Shown piece after piece: positions 63,940 through 64,000 of a DNA stretch of 64,000 bases (positions are counted from its first letter, which is position 1; the number at the start of each line of letters is the position of its first letter). The stretch is taken from contig CAXXWT010000009.1 of assembly GCA_963674685.2 (NCBI GenBank), positions 310,001-374,000 on the forward strand. Direction: 5' to 3'. Under the pieces are notes generated by a model. That model was not told where the DNA came from. It saw nothing but the letters and a program-made list of their open reading frames with translations, and searched no databases. The translations under genes were made by a program, and so were the position numbers. The DNA is from G963674685 sp963674685. Its GTDB lineage: Bacteria > Lernaellota > Lernaellaia > JACKCT01.

Positions 63940-64000
63940 TCTCTCGGCCGAAAGGTCGAAGACACCTGGTCGGGCGCCTTGCGTTAGCGTAACTCACTAT

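Overview
The window is a 64 kb chromosomal piece of a Gram-negative, flagellated, anaerobic or microaerophilic bacterium, probably a deltaproteobacterium-like lineage in the broad sense (Desulfobacterota, Myxococcota or an uncultured relative such as Lernaellota). The indications are a near-complete 16S rRNA gene at the right edge, outer-membrane proteins (a TonB receptor and a porin), sigma-54 regulation, an oxygen-defence set typical of strict anaerobes (rubrerythrins, superoxide reductase, flavodiiron protein, rubredoxin, short cytochrome bd) and secreted lipoproteins with long poly-aspartate tethers. I could not run a 16S search, so the lineage is an inference.

Layout. (a) 1-9.6 kb: end of an IS4-type transposase, a very large hybrid histidine kinase, hemerythrin and cupin genes, a repeat-rich intergenic stretch, an IS630-type transposase whose two catalytic aspartates look substituted, and a poly-Asp lipoprotein. 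(b) 9.6-12.6 kb: a membrane-anchored SGNH hydrolase with an apparent AUC start, then a two-gene Septu-like defence system (PtuA ATPase and PtuB HNH nuclease). (c) 12.8-17.8 kb: a minus-strand operon of two lipoproteins and a TonB-dependent receptor; the large lipoprotein ends in two CxxCH haem motifs. (d) 17.8-25.2 kb: a THEP1-like NTPase, a soluble eight-PAS histidine kinase with its NarL-type regulator, and a secreted FG-GAP protein.

(e) 25.4-36.2 kb: an eleven-gene minus-strand operon, the most unusual unit here. It runs porin, NMT1/SsuA-type binding lipoprotein, two paralogous spore-photoproduct-lyase-like radical SAM proteins, a QueG-like iron-sulphur protein, two proteins of unknown function, a methyltransferase, an aldehyde dehydrogenase, and the ABC permease and ATPase. 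It looks like an uptake and catabolism or salvage pathway for an unidentified small molecule. Divergent from it is a sigma-54 activator whose N-terminus is an ArsC/low-molecular-weight-phosphatase-like domain without the catalytic arginine. (f) 38.3-49.9 kb: an oxygen and ROS defence island. A clear -24/-12 promoter and palindromes related to sites near the regulator precede it. It holds two rubrerythrins, a ferritin-like protein, small Cys proteins, a desulforedoxin-like protein, superoxide reductase, indolepyruvate oxidoreductase IorAB, a HEAT-like protein, CydAB, rubredoxin, flavodiiron protein and a PNPOx-fold protein.

(g) 50.1-56.6 kb: glycosyltransferase, miaA and exonuclease III genes (minus strand), an AT-richer pair (membrane protein and AIG2-like protein), a pectate-lyase-like poly-Asp lipoprotein and an EamA exporter. 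(h) 56.7-61.8 kb: flagellar filament genes flaG, fliD, fliS and a FliT/FlgN-like chaperone, with a divergent DUF115 motility-associated factor. (i) 61.8-64 kb: rRNA leader and 16S rRNA gene. I found no tRNA gene, CRISPR array or prophage.
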